Shown: positions 45,462 through 55,473, numbered from the stretch's first letter. The stretch is DNA of 64,000 nucleotides from Promethearchaeati archaeon (GCA_013166835.1 JABLTI010000001.1:22852-86851); one strand, 5' to 3'. The notes: generated by a model from the letters alone, not told the origin. Made by a program: numbers and translations.

Positions 45462-46100
45462 TTAAGCTTTTTGCCAGAAGCTGAATTCGCCTTCTTTTTC
45501 TTCTTCTTTCTCATCTTTCTTGGTTTTACTTGCTCTTTTCTTTGACTCTCGATCCATGATTACTTTTACGATTCCTTCGAAAAGATCTGGAACACTAACT
45601 CCTGTTTTTGCAGAAGTTTCCAAATAAATGAGATTCTTATCAGCAGCAAAAGCTTGAGCTTCTTCTGTTGAAACCTTTCTTTGATCTCCAATATCCACTT
45701 TGTTTCCAGCAAGCACTACAGGCACATCACCAGCATTTTGACGTATCTGTTTTAACCAATAATCCAAACTGTTGAAAGAATTCCTATTGGTGATATCATA
45801 AACTAGTACACCACCAGCTGCACCTGAGAAATAAAACGGTAAAAGGGACATAACAAATTCCTGACCACCTGTATCCCACAACTGTAATTTTACATTTGCT
45901 TCGTTTACTGTAAGGTTCTTGGTCATGAAGTCTACCCCTAATGTTGGCAAATAGGATTCCCTGAAACGATCTTCTGCAAAACGAATAGTGAGACTTGTTT
46001 TTCCCACCTTCCCTGCTCCCACTACAATAACTTTGAATAGATGTTGATATCTTGGTCCTCTTGTTTTAGAAATCCTTGTCCGCTCCTTGCTTGTATCCAT
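45462..46100 (-). CDS. Rab/Ras-like small GTPase
   Basis: A 212-residue small GTPase of eukaryotic type. All G motifs are present: GAGKVGKTS (about residues 28-36), switch I Thr in SYLPTLGVDF, WDTGGQE, GNKVD and ETSAKTG. Gln in switch II is intact, so GTP hydrolysis should be normal. The C-terminus is charged and ends FSFWQKA with no prenylation cysteines, so any membrane attachment would need a partner. Such Rab-like proteins are common in Asgard archaea. It is 82 bases downstream of the gelsolin-like gene on the same strand, likely one transcript. Confidence 0.93.
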   Translation of the reverse strand: MDTSKERTRISKTRGPRYQHLFKVIVVGAGKVGKTSLTIRFAEDRFRESYLPTLGVDFMTKNLTVNEANVKLQLWDTGGQEFVMSLLPFYFSGAAGGVLVYDITNRNSFNSLDYWLKQIRQNAGDVPVVLAGNKVDIGDQRKVSTEEAQAFAADKNLIYLETSAKTGVSVPDLFEGIVKVIMDRESKKRASKTKKDEKEEEKEGEFSFWQKA

Positions 46101-46182
46101 TAATTTTGTTTTTTCTACATTGATTTCTTATATATGTGTTCTTATTTTGGTAAAAACCATTTTTTCTAAGAGATTTTTTCAT

Positions 46183-46926
46183 CTATCGTCGAGCCCACAA
46201 TTCTACGCCCAAAACCTTTTGTTTTGATACTAAGATTCTTGGATAATAGTTTTCTGCGGGGAATACTCCTTCGGGAAGGGTTGTGATCTCTTCTAACCTG
46301 AAATTTCCTTTCCTCAAATCTGTCTTGTTATCTCCAAGAATGATATAGAGTTTTGCTCCGGCAATTAGATAATCACAACTTGAACCTTCAGGTGGTTCCA
46401 AACTCAACATAGTTTTCACTACTTTCGTTAATTTCGGTGGAAGATCTACTAAAACTGGTGCATCTAAATCGATTTCCGTTGTTGCTGCTGTTTTTGTAGT
46501 CTTTGTTGGAGTTATTGTTTTCTTCTCAGGTGATTTTGCTTTGGGTGGGGTTTTTGGTGGAGAGGCAACTTTTGGTGGTGCATTTGTAGCTGTATTTTTT
46601 GTGGGAGCTGGTTTTGGTATTTCTGCTGGTTCAGCATCTCCATGAAATCCTCCAAGAAATTCCATAATTGGTATAAATTCTTGATCTATTCCCTCTGTTT
46701 CTTCAACATGCTTTGTTTTATAGGCATGTTGCAATCTTAGTGCAGAAGCTTTTCTAGCAGATGCGAATTTTTGCACAATAGAAACTTTAGCACCTTTGAA
46801 GATATAGTTGATGTGGTGCGTGTGAGAAACAACAATAACTAGTGATGATGAAGTTAATTTTACTTCACTTGTTTCTACTTTGATATCTTCCCCTTCTTCG
46901 TCGATAATATAACAGTCTAGTAACAT
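46183..46926 (-). CDS. Gelsolin-like domain protein (predicted)
   Basis: A protein of about 247 residues with an N-terminal domain (residues about 1-90), a Pro/Lys/Thr-rich linker (about 100-150) and a C-terminal domain (about 160-247). In the N-terminal domain SLVIVVSHTHHINYIFKG, then ARKASALRLQHAYKTKHVEE, then TEGIDQEFIPIMEFLGG follow the gelsolin order: strand, H-x-W-x-G-like strand, Ala-rich long helix, then the V-x-G-x-E-x-x-x-F helix. This is a pattern match, not an alignment. If right, it would bind actin-like filaments. ATG at 46926 is preferred over GTG 46947. It is adjacent to a small GTPase. Confidence 0.5.
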   Translation of the reverse strand: MLLDCYIIDEEGEDIKVETSEVKLTSSSLVIVVSHTHHINYIFKGAKVSIVQKFASARKASALRLQHAYKTKHVEETEGIDQEFIPIMEFLGGFHGDAEPAEIPKPAPTKNTATNAPPKVASPPKTPPKAKSPEKKTITPTKTTKTAATTEIDLDAPVLVDLPPKLTKVVKTMLSLEPPEGSSCDYLIAGAKLYIILGDNKTDLRKGNFRLEEITTLPEGVFPAENYYPRILVSKQKVLGVELWARR

Positions 46927-47075
46927 TTTCTTCACTTTCAATAGCACTAATAAGAATTATTGGTATTTACCTTAAAAAAAGACTTTCGTTAGCGTCAATT
47001 TTTACCCATACTAAATACTAATAATACTTGGAAACGCAATTTTCTCTAGCATTAATACGATGAAAACCATATCAG

Positions 47076-47915
47076 GTGATAAAAATTTTGCAAACAGTGG
47101 ATAGAAAAAAAGTCGCAGAAGATGTCCTCGCATTAATAGAACAACAAGGTTACAAGAAAGCAAAAGATATGTGGAATTTCTTATTCACAGATCCGGAAAT
47201 ACAAGGGACAATAAAAGCTGCTAATCGTCTAGCAGTAAAGTATCTAAATTACACTGATCACGGGTTAGATCATGTTGCTATAGTATGTAGAAATGTGCTA
47301 GAAATACTGACTATTGTGAAAGACGACATTACTCCTGCATTTATCCGTCAAGATTTAGGGGACAATGATGATGTAGCAGTTATTTGTCTCGCTGCGAGTT
47401 ACCTACATGACGTTGGCCACATCATTCATCGTGAGTACCATGAATTAACCTCCTCATATATGATAAAGGACCTTCTCTATGATAAATTGAAGAAAATGTA
47501 TCCGGATGTTGATAAACGTATAGAAATTCTTTCTCACATCCAACATGCCGTCCTCTCCCATGATGATGAAATAAAATGCTTAACTCCAGAAGCGGGTTTT
47601 GTTACAATTGCTGATGGTTTGGATATCTGCGAAGGTCGTAGTCGCAAACCCTATGATTTGGGTAAGGTGGACATACATTCTATTTCAGCCTTAAGCATTT
47701 CAAAGATTGAAATCAGAAAAGGAACAAAGAAGAAGCCTTTGCGAATTAATATCTATATGATGTCTGAAGCAGGAGTTTTCCAAGTTGAAGAAGTTTTCCT
47801 ACCTAAGTTAAGAACTTCTGGGTTAGCTGAAGATATAGAAATTAACACTCTAGTAAATGGAAAACCACTTGCTTTGTCGCAAGTTTTACGAATGTATAAG
47901 AAATTTGAGGACTAA
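47076..47915 (+). CDS. HD-domain phosphohydrolase
   Basis: A 279-residue metal-dependent HD hydrolase. The HD motif is YLHDVGH near residue 110, preceded by NYTDHGLDHVAIV (first His) and followed by HAVLSHDDE, giving the usual H...HD...D set. The C-terminal 80 residues (from about DLGKVDIHSI) form a separate beta-rich domain. Such proteins hydrolyse phosphate esters of nucleotides or second messengers; substrate unknown. GTG at 47076 is the longest start, but TTG at 47088 has GGTGAT seven bases upstream and may be the real one. Its last four bases overlap the convergent deacetylase gene. Confidence 0.85.
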   Translation: MIKILQTVDRKKVAEDVLALIEQQGYKKAKDMWNFLFTDPEIQGTIKAANRLAVKYLNYTDHGLDHVAIVCRNVLEILTIVKDDITPAFIRQDLGDNDDVAVICLAASYLHDVGHIIHREYHELTSSYMIKDLLYDKLKKMYPDVDKRIEILSHIQHAVLSHDDEIKCLTPEAGFVTIADGLDICEGRSRKPYDLGKVDIHSISALSISKIEIRKGTKKKPLRINIYMMSEAGVFQVEEVFLPKLRTSGLAEDIEINTLVNGKPLALSQVLRMYKKFED

Positions 47916-48970
47916 TCGATTCGCCAATAAGGCTTCAAGATATTCTTGAGTTCCTCGAGAGTTTTCTTTAATTGCCCCTTACTCCCACTAGATGATAGAT
48001 TTGACTCTGCTTCTTTACTGAATTCATAATCTGGAATAAAAGGAGAAATGCTAGCAAGAAATGCTTGCCCTAGTTCATTAAATTTATATCCACCTTCCAG
48101 TGTCATCACTATTTTTCCTTCACAAACTTCTTTAGCTAAGTTGGAAATTCTTTCCATTATTACTTGGAAACCTAAAACAGATTGCCCAAGATAACCATAA
48201 GGATCACCTAGTAATCCATCATATCCAGTGGATACAAAAATTACTTCTGGGTTATACTCTCGAACTACTGGTATTACTATTCTATCAAAAGCGGAAAGAT
48301 ACTCCTTATCTCCAATTTCCATTGGCAAAGGTACACATATATTATATCCCTCACCTTCCCGTTCGCCAATCTCTGTTGTTCTTCCTTGGAATGGAAAACT
48401 AAATCTGGGATCTGCATGAAGAGATAGTGTCAATACATCACTTCTATCATAGAACAAATCAGCCATTCCGTTTCCATAATGATTATCTATATCAATTATC
48501 GCGATTCTTTTTATCTTCTGTTCTTTAGTTAAATAATTAGCAGCAAACGCACCATTATTGAAGAAGCAGAATCCCATGGCATTACTGCGTGTTGCATGAT
48601 GTCCTGGAGGACGAGCTAATGCATATGCAACATTGTTAGGTTGTTTTATTGCAATTTCTGCTGCAAGTTTTGCTCCGCCAACCGCACGAAGTCCAGCTCG
48701 AAAAGTATACTCATTTGTTATTGTATCACCGGTAATTGCAGTAACTCCAACCATACTTCCATGCTTCACGGTATCTACTAATTGCTCAGTGTGAATGGTG
48801 TATAGGTCTTTTTCATTCACTGCTTCTGGTGAAGCCATTTTTACATTTGGACTGTCTAATAAACCGGTATCTGTAATTGCTTTTTTTATAATTTTTAATC
48901 TGCGTGGGCTTTCAAGAATTTGTGGCATTTTATGTTTGTAGTAATCTTCGTGTTCTATGAAAGTGAGCAA
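47912..48970 (-). CDS. Histone-deacetylase-family (AcuC/Hda-like) hydrolase
   Basis: Zinc-dependent deacetylase of the HDAC/acetylpolyamine amidohydrolase superfamily, 352 residues. The catalytic tract is ALARPPGHHATRSNAMGFC (His-His pair), then IDIDNHYGNGMADLFY, which keeps the zinc-binding Asp and His, then STGYDGLLGDPYG with the third zinc Asp. Targets in archaea may be acetyl-lysine of proteins such as histones or Alba, or small acetylated amines. TTG at 48970 follows GAGAGGT. It overlaps the HD hydrolase gene by four bases end to end. Confidence 0.9.
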   Translation of the reverse strand: MLTFIEHEDYYKHKMPQILESPRRLKIIKKAITDTGLLDSPNVKMASPEAVNEKDLYTIHTEQLVDTVKHGSMVGVTAITGDTITNEYTFRAGLRAVGGAKLAAEIAIKQPNNVAYALARPPGHHATRSNAMGFCFFNNGAFAANYLTKEQKIKRIAIIDIDNHYGNGMADLFYDRSDVLTLSLHADPRFSFPFQGRTTEIGEREGEGYNICVPLPMEIGDKEYLSAFDRIVIPVVREYNPEVIFVSTGYDGLLGDPYGYLGQSVLGFQVIMERISNLAKEVCEGKIVMTLEGGYKFNELGQAFLASISPFIPDYEFSKEAESNLSSSGSKGQLKKTLEELKNILKPYWRID

Positions 48971-49084
48971 TTACTTCTAACCTCTCAAGATAGGTGACTA
49001 TAATTTTTGATAGCTGTATTTTTACTCATAAGCTATTTTATCTTTGTGCATAAAATCAGCTAATATCCATCTCTACAGCTCGTT

Positions 49085-50467
49085 TTATTCTTTAATAGCT
49101 TTTTCAGCTAAAATTAGAACGATTTCAATTTGTTCTTTAGCTGTTCCAAGATAATTTCCTGGTGAATCAAATATTTCTTTCAAATCCTTTTCGGAAATGA
49201 ATTCAATTATTTCTTTGTCTTTTTTGAGCACTCCAAGCAAATGTGTATTCTTTTCTACTGCAATCATGGAATTCTTTCTAAGCAATTCGTGGGCTTCTTG
49301 TCTATTCATGCCATTATTTACTAATTCAGTCATCACAGCTTCTGCCATGATCAATCCCTTAGTAATATCAAGATTTTTCTTCATTTGTTCTGTTTTCACA
49401 ACTAGTCCCGAAGTTACAAAATCAAAATCCACGAGCATTTGATCTATAGTCATGAAAATCTCTGGATAGATGTACCTTTCACTTGCACTATTAGCTAAGT
49501 CTCGTTCATGCCAGGTAATTATATTTTCTAACGCAGGGGTAGTATAGCCTCTCATTATCCTTGCTAAGGCACTCATTCGTTCACTTCTTTCAGGATCCCT
49601 CTTATGGCTCATTGTGCTAGAACCAACTTGTTTATCCGATCTGAAGGGTTCTGCCACTTCTCCTATTTCTGTTCTTGAAAGGTTCCTAATTTCTGTCGCG
49701 AATTTGTCAATGGAGCAGGCTAGTAGTATTAGTTCAAGGAAGATTTCTGCAACTACTTCTCGAGAGACCAATTGATGTGTAATCACAGCTGCTTTTATGT
49801 CTAATTTTTCCATTGTGATTTGAACAATTCTATCCGCATGTACACCATAAGCAGCTCTTGTGCCAACAGCCCCTGAGAGTTTCCCAACAACATTCTCCTT
49901 TTTGAGTCGTCTTATATTTCCAAGATGTCTTACCAGTTCTTCCAACCAAATCGCGATTTTATGCCCAAAAGAGTATGGTACTGCTTGAGAACCATGTGTT
50001 CTTCCAATACATACAGTTTCTTTATGCTCAGTAACAATTCCAATAAGGTTCTTTATAGATTTTATAATCCTCTGTTCAATTAACTCTAATGCTCCTTTGG
50101 TTCTTACTGCTTCTGCAGTATCTATAATATCATTACTTGTTGCTCCAAGGTGTATGTATCTCCCATATTCTCCACATTGTTCTGCAAACGCTCGAACAAC
50201 AGAAGCAATATCATGATAGATCTCTTTTTCAATTTCATCTACCCGCTTCAATTTTACGTATTTTGTAGATGCCTTCTTCTCGATTTCTTCTGCTGCTTTC
50301 TTTGGGATATTCCCGACCATTGCATGTGCGTGTGCAATTGCTGCTTCTACTTTCAGTAATAATTCTAAGCGGTTTGCTCGAGAGAAAATCTTTCTCATTT
50401 CTTCGCTTCCGTACCGCCAATCGATTGGGTGTAAACTGTCTGATTTTTTCTTGGACATTGTTCTCAT
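49085..50467 (-). CDS. purB: Adenylosuccinate lyase
   Basis: PurB releases fumarate from SAICAR and from adenylosuccinate in purine synthesis. Recognised by the fumarase/aspartase superfamily signature GSSTMSHKRDPERSE near residue 290 containing the catalytic serine loop, IHLGATSNDIIDTA near residue 105 and GRTHGSQAVPYSFGHK near residue 158. Length 460 is normal. ATG at 50467. It follows the GT-C gene on the minus strand with a 78-base gap. purC, which makes its substrate, is at the left edge. Confidence 0.95.
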   Translation of the reverse strand: MRTMSKKKSDSLHPIDWRYGSEEMRKIFSRANRLELLLKVEAAIAHAHAMVGNIPKKAAEEIEKKASTKYVKLKRVDEIEKEIYHDIASVVRAFAEQCGEYGRYIHLGATSNDIIDTAEAVRTKGALELIEQRIIKSIKNLIGIVTEHKETVCIGRTHGSQAVPYSFGHKIAIWLEELVRHLGNIRRLKKENVVGKLSGAVGTRAAYGVHADRIVQITMEKLDIKAAVITHQLVSREVVAEIFLELILLACSIDKFATEIRNLSRTEIGEVAEPFRSDKQVGSSTMSHKRDPERSERMSALARIMRGYTTPALENIITWHERDLANSASERYIYPEIFMTIDQMLVDFDFVTSGLVVKTEQMKKNLDITKGLIMAEAVMTELVNNGMNRQEAHELLRKNSMIAVEKNTHLLGVLKKDKEIIEFISEKDLKEIFDSPGNYLGTAKEQIEIVLILAEKAIKE

Positions 50468-50545
50468 TCATCCTTTTTCTGCAACATGTAAACTTACTAG
50501 TTTGTTTTTAAAACTGTTTCTTGTCCTTATGAAAAAGGCAATTAG

Positions 50546-52015
50546 TCAGTTTTTGATCAGTCGAAAGTTTCCTTTCAAAATTAACTTGAAGGAACCACGA
50601 ATAGCAGCTAATATACCTATAATTATACAAGCAAGAAACAGAATTGATGGGGTAAAATACCTATCAATAACTAAATGCCAAAAACTAAAACCAAAGAATA
50701 ATCCTATTGCTACAAAAACACTTGCAGAGGTTAGAATTGACTTCTTTGAATAATAGGAAAACGTGCCGATCAAAGCCACTAATATTATCGGCATATAATA
50801 TGCGCTGTAGAATTTGTAAACTCCTCTTGGCATTAGTATATGCGTTAAAACGGTGTAGATTGCTATCCATTCAAAGAATTCAACATTGTCAAGGTTCTTT
50901 CGACTGGAACGCAAAAACAGGAATACAGCTATTATACTTGCTGCGAGAATCATCAAAAACATAGAATTAATACCAAAAGCAATGAAATTCACAAACCATT
51001 CTGCCATATTCAGTTGTTTAAATGACCACGAAAGTTGTATTGTATTATTTATTATTGGTTCAGGTATTTCAGCTCCTAAACTCAAGAATTGCCCTGGAAA
51101 CAACATATGTGCCCCATAATGAATTGGTGTTATGAAAATCCAAGGTATAGAACAACACAAGCAAATAACTACATAATAGATTGCAATCATTATGCTTTCT
51201 AGTAATCCTTTCTTTATTCCTTCATTTTTGACTTTTTCTCCAAGCATTACCATAAAAAGCGGATACGTGAAGAACAAAGCATTCTGCTTAGTCATGGTTG
51301 CAATGGCTAACCAGAAAAAGGCATTCCTCCATTTTCTTTTCACAACAAAATAAAATGAGATAAGTGTGAACAGGGTCACCGGTCCGGGATTTAACCAATA
51401 CACCCCATTATAAATGATATTTATTGGCGATAATGTCATAACAATTCCACCAATAATTGCAATCAACCTCGAATGTTCACCTTTGATTATTTCTCTCAAT
51501 ATGAGGTAAACAACCCCTGCACATGCAGTATCTGCAAGAATCATAGGGAAAGCCATCCATAAATTAGTCATCCCCGGACGCCAGATAGCCACAAGAAAAT
51601 ATAGGAAAATGGGTGGATATGAGTAATAATACAATGGATCACCTGGAACAGTCAATTTCCAATCTGTAAAGGGGTACCAACCATCTTCAAACCATGCTGT
51701 TATCCAGTTATAATAATAAAAAGGGAAATCTCCATATCCTTCTAAATAGGTATTATTTGGGTAAAAATTAACATATCTATCCCAAATTATTTCAGATGAT
51801 AGTGCTGCATAATCCAATCTGTAATTATATGCAAGGAGTAATCGTACTAATATTCCAAGAGTTATTAGAAAAATAATAATCGTCGCACTTAGACCAAACT
51901 CAATCCAATCCCTATTTTGAAGCCAATCCTTAATATCTTGAAGACCTTTCGCTAGCTGTGTTTTTTCTAGTAGCTGGTTAATTCTTGACCGATTATTTCG
52001 AGTTTCAGCTGTCAT
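50546..52015 (-). CDS. GT-C-like mannosyltransferase-type membrane protein
   Basis: A 489-residue protein with about eleven helices and almost no soluble tail. The first extracytoplasmic loop contains NYRLDYAALSSEIIWDRYVNF, with Asp residues where GT-C catalytic acids lie, and YGDFPFYYYNW. The pattern is like PIG-M/DPM-dependent mannosyltransferases and archaeal dolichyl-phosphate-sugar transferases. Likely acts on surface glycan or glycoprotein. ATG at 52015. The C-terminus ends soon after the last helix, unlike the two GT-C proteins of the glycan block, which carry C-terminal domains. Confidence 0.6.
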   Translation of the reverse strand: MTAETRNNRSRINQLLEKTQLAKGLQDIKDWLQNRDWIEFGLSATIIIFLITLGILVRLLLAYNYRLDYAALSSEIIWDRYVNFYPNNTYLEGYGDFPFYYYNWITAWFEDGWYPFTDWKLTVPGDPLYYYSYPPIFLYFLVAIWRPGMTNLWMAFPMILADTACAGVVYLILREIIKGEHSRLIAIIGGIVMTLSPINIIYNGVYWLNPGPVTLFTLISFYFVVKRKWRNAFFWLAIATMTKQNALFFTYPLFMVMLGEKVKNEGIKKGLLESIMIAIYYVVICLCCSIPWIFITPIHYGAHMLFPGQFLSLGAEIPEPIINNTIQLSWSFKQLNMAEWFVNFIAFGINSMFLMILAASIIAVFLFLRSSRKNLDNVEFFEWIAIYTVLTHILMPRGVYKFYSAYYMPIILVALIGTFSYYSKKSILTSASVFVAIGLFFGFSFWHLVIDRYFTPSILFLACIIIGILAAIRGSFKLILKGNFRLIKN

Positions 52016-52079
52016 CTTGAAATCCCTGCAATGAAGAATAAAGGATTTCTTCCCTCAAAAAATTTTCTTAAGAATTAAT

Positions 52080-53189
52080 TTATATTTTTGGATAAATAGA
52101 CAATCCTAAGACTCCTAGTCCCCCATTGATCCCAATTGTTGAACAACAGGATTCAATTTGTAATTCTCCTTTGTTTACTTTGAACATAATACTTAGATAC
52201 TCAAGTAATCGGTAAGCGTTTTGTTCGCTTAAAGCATGAAAGATTGTTCCCGTAAACTTTCTTCTCACAAAATCTTTCTTGATTAATCTCCCAATTTCTC
52301 CCAATCCTTCCTTGAATGTTCGAACGTTTTTACATGGTTCGATTTTCCCCAACCCATCAACATTGCACGCGATTAGTGGTTTTCCTCCCATTATTCCGGA
52401 AAATCTTCCAAGGAAATTACTCCTTCTGATTTTTTCTGTATCATGAACTATGAAATACGTTCTATGATAGTGTCTTAACCATTCAGAATACATCATGATT
52501 TCTTGTAATTCTCTTCCTTTTCTATCCATTTCAACAGACTGTTTTGCTATAGTTTTTAGAATAGAACCAGCTGCTAAAGAATCAACAATATTTATCCTAT
52601 TTGCTAATTGAGGATCATTTTTACTTATTATTTTTTTAGCTTTCAGAGCATTTCTGTAGTTTTTACTAATTTGTGAGCTAATGGTGTTTACGATTATTGG
52701 TAATTCATTATCTATACTTGTGAATGTTTCCATGAATTTTTCAGTCTGTATTGGCAGTGAATCAAGTTTTCTATTCTGAATTAATAATCCTAATATTTCA
52801 GGCAAAGAGATTTCAAATGGATAACTTTTCTTGGCTTTTCCGTTTATTTGGACATCATAAGGAATTATCCTTATACCAGAACTTTCAGCTTCTTCAGCTG
52901 TAATATCAGAAGCTGCGTCAACAAAGTGATTGTAATTTAAGCCACTTTTTCCGAGGGGTGCAGATTGTTTTACTAAGAAGGGGTATGTACCTCTGATATT
53001 TTTCTGCTTGTCAATATATACAAATAAAATATGTGGAGGATTACCATGGGAATCCAAAGTAAAAGTAGCTAAATCTCCCTGCATATGGTTTTGTAATTCA
53101 TTATCATCTAAATCAAATATTGATGTTTCATCACAAAGAGGACATATTGCGGTGTATCTCTTGATACTTTTCTCGGACAACTCCACCAC
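52080..53189 (-). CDS. DegV-like protein with N-terminal zinc-binding domain (copy 3)
   Basis: A 369-residue protein. Residues about 85-369 follow the DegV pattern: FVDAASDITAEEAE, SSGIRIIPYDVQINGK, NIVDSLAAG, GRFSGIMGGKP in the lipid-site region, and CCSTIGINGGLGVLGL near the end in place of HxGPGAxG. The N-terminal 80 residues are extra and hold CPLC (residue 16) with a possible second pair supplied by His residues, so a metal site is uncertain. It lies 109 bases downstream of hel308 on the same strand. GTG at 53189, with GTG 53186 adjacent. DegV assignment is by motif order, weaker than for the other two copies. Confidence 0.7.
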   Translation of the reverse strand: MVELSEKSIKRYTAICPLCDETSIFDLDDNELQNHMQGDLATFTLDSHGNPPHILFVYIDKQKNIRGTYPFLVKQSAPLGKSGLNYNHFVDAASDITAEEAESSGIRIIPYDVQINGKAKKSYPFEISLPEILGLLIQNRKLDSLPIQTEKFMETFTSIDNELPIIVNTISSQISKNYRNALKAKKIISKNDPQLANRINIVDSLAAGSILKTIAKQSVEMDRKGRELQEIMMYSEWLRHYHRTYFIVHDTEKIRRSNFLGRFSGIMGGKPLIACNVDGLGKIEPCKNVRTFKEGLGEIGRLIKKDFVRRKFTGTIFHALSEQNAYRLLEYLSIMFKVNKGELQIESCCSTIGINGGLGVLGLSIYPKI

Positions 53190-53298
53190 CTATTTGACTT
53201 CAGTGATTAAACTCAAATCACTGGTAAAATTGTACGTTGTCTAAGGCAATTATTTATCTTTTGTTTGAGGAAAATTCAAGCTAAAATTCAAATTTTTT

Positions 53299-55473
53299 TT
53301 AGGAAACCTCTAATTCTTGGTCAAACATTGGTTCTCCCACTTGTTCCTTAATACTTCTAACGATTTCAGGACCAATTGTTGGTATTCTGGCTAATTCCCG
53401 TGGTTCTGCTCTCCTAAGAGAAGCAATCGATTTGAATCCGGTATTGAAAAGCATCCTAGCACGAACTCTTCCTATTCCTTTCAATTTTACAAGTGGAACA
53501 AGTTCTTTCTTGATTCCATGTGATACTCGCAGGTGAAGTTCTCTCAAGCTCTTTTGTATCTTTGTGAGATTGAATAATTTTCCAATTTCAGAGGCTGAAT
53601 AAAGCAACCATTTTGCGTTATCAGTAATGTAAAGAATATCTCCACTACCCACGTTAAACCTCATTATTATAGCATCTTCAGGTTTTTCTTGAATCCATTG
53701 TTGTAATAGCAGAGCGGATTTAAGTGTCATCAAGAAATACTCATATTCTGGGTCCCATTCTTCAGGTGTCTCTATTAGGAAACCCTCGGTATAATCTGTT
53801 AAGAAACGCTGCAACTCTGTTTGATCTTTTTGCCGTAAATACAAATTTCGTAAATCAGGAGTAGCTGCAATAAGATGGAAATAAGCAACTTCAGAAATAA
53901 GTGATTCCGATTGATTGGCTTCTTTCAAACCATTTCTCAGAACAACTGCTGATAAGGGATCAATATACAGCTGACTCACTCGTCTCCCAAATTGGGTTGC
54001 GGATAACTCCGACCCCTCAGTTTGAAGCATACCTTCGTCTACAAGGAATTTCAATACTTTTTTCACTTGAAATTCAGTGGTACTAATGTCATTTTGATGC
54101 CCGAAAAATGTCTCTTTAATGAAAATGGCAAGATCTTTCAAATCGGTGACATAGCCTATTGCAATAGCAGCTAAAATATGGGTTCGCAAAGCGCTCTCGT
54201 TTGCAAGTTTAGACCAGATCATCTCTGGTTCACCTAAACAATATGTTTCCATAAAACGCCTAGTATCTTGAGCCTTTTTCGCTATTATAATTGATTCTCC
54301 TTCTGTATCATATTTTGGTCTACCAGCTCTACCAGCTTGTTGCTTGTACTCTAATACTCTTATTGGTTGATTCCCAACTCCAACTTCATATCTTGAGAGG
54401 GACATAATAACTACTCTTCGCGCTGGGAGATTTACTCCAGCAGCAAGAGTAGGTGTAGCACAAACACATTTGATGAGATTTTCTTTAAAACCGCTCTCAA
54501 TCATTTTTCTATGGTCCGGCTTCAATCCTGCATGATGAAATGAAGCTCCTTTTCTTACAATCTTAACTAAGCGTTCTACTAAGCTTGTTTTTTCTCCCAC
54601 ATTAAGCATTCTGTCCGCTAGTTTCTGTAATTGATTTCTTTCTTCCGTGGTAAGTAGTCTGCTGATCGCTTGACTAATTCTCTCAGCTGTTGATTGTGAA
54701 CTTCTTCGAGTATTTGCAAAAACGAGTAATTGTCCCTTATTCTTTATCGTGTCAAAGGCAATATCGATTTCTGGATGTTTAGTACTAACGCTAGGTATAG
54801 GGATGGTACTTCCATCAGAGAACCCAACAATACCATTCCAATAGACCCCCTCGGATAATTTCACAGGGCGCCAACTTGATTGCACTAATTCAGCATCAAG
54901 CCATTCTGCAATTTCATCAGCATTGAATATTGTAGCAGACAAAGCAAGAATCTGTGTATACGGGAGCATTTTCTTTAAACGAGCAAGAACAACTTCAAGA
55001 GTAGGACCTCTATGAGAATCATCAATTAAGTGAACCTCATCTGCAACGATTATTTGAACTTCTTTTACCCATTTAACATCATGTCTCAGTAATGAATCCA
55101 CTTTTTCATTAGTGCAGATGATAATGTCATATTTTGCTAAGCGATAATCAGAAGAATCGAAATCACCCGTAGACTGGATAACTTTAATGCCTAATTCCTC
55201 GAATTCTTGGAAATCATCGAATTTTTCTGCAGCCAGAGCTTTCAAGGGAACCAAGTAGAGAGCTTTCCCTCCTCTCGAGAGAATAGCTTTCAGCATAGCT
55301 AATTCAGCAACAAGAGTTTTTCCAGAAGCTGTAGGAACAGCTAAGACAAGATTTTCGCCATCAAGTAATCCTTTCTTGATAGCTTTAACCTGAGGGGGAT
55401 ATAAAGAAGCAATCCCTCTGTTAATGATGAGTTTCTTAGCCTCTTCAGGCAAATCAAGATCCTTAATCTTCAT
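53299..55473 (-). CDS. hel308: Hel308-type superfamily 2 DNA helicase
   Basis: ATP-dependent 3'-5' helicase that acts on stalled replication forks. Motifs in order: Q-motif region LYPPQVKAIKKGLL, Walker A PTASGKT near residue 48, DEVH near 144, SAT near 183, the QAGRAGRP motif VI near 385, then a winged helix, ratchet domain and a C-terminal helix-hairpin-helix (GIGRVRARMLF, near residue 668). Length 724 is typical. ATG at 55473. It follows mcm by 87 bases, placing it in the replication block. Confidence 0.95.
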   Translation of the reverse strand: MKIKDLDLPEEAKKLIINRGIASLYPPQVKAIKKGLLDGENLVLAVPTASGKTLVAELAMLKAILSRGGKALYLVPLKALAAEKFDDFQEFEELGIKVIQSTGDFDSSDYRLAKYDIIICTNEKVDSLLRHDVKWVKEVQIIVADEVHLIDDSHRGPTLEVVLARLKKMLPYTQILALSATIFNADEIAEWLDAELVQSSWRPVKLSEGVYWNGIVGFSDGSTIPIPSVSTKHPEIDIAFDTIKNKGQLLVFANTRRSSQSTAERISQAISRLLTTEERNQLQKLADRMLNVGEKTSLVERLVKIVRKGASFHHAGLKPDHRKMIESGFKENLIKCVCATPTLAAGVNLPARRVVIMSLSRYEVGVGNQPIRVLEYKQQAGRAGRPKYDTEGESIIIAKKAQDTRRFMETYCLGEPEMIWSKLANESALRTHILAAIAIGYVTDLKDLAIFIKETFFGHQNDISTTEFQVKKVLKFLVDEGMLQTEGSELSATQFGRRVSQLYIDPLSAVVLRNGLKEANQSESLISEVAYFHLIAATPDLRNLYLRQKDQTELQRFLTDYTEGFLIETPEEWDPEYEYFLMTLKSALLLQQWIQEKPEDAIIMRFNVGSGDILYITDNAKWLLYSASEIGKLFNLTKIQKSLRELHLRVSHGIKKELVPLVKLKGIGRVRARMLFNTGFKSIASLRRAEPRELARIPTIGPEIVRSIKEQVGEPMFDQELEVS

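Noticed and set aside
47061..47105. 14-codon ATG frame before the HD hydrolase as a leader peptide
   Set aside because: No ribosome binding site and it overlaps the hydrolase start; probably chance.
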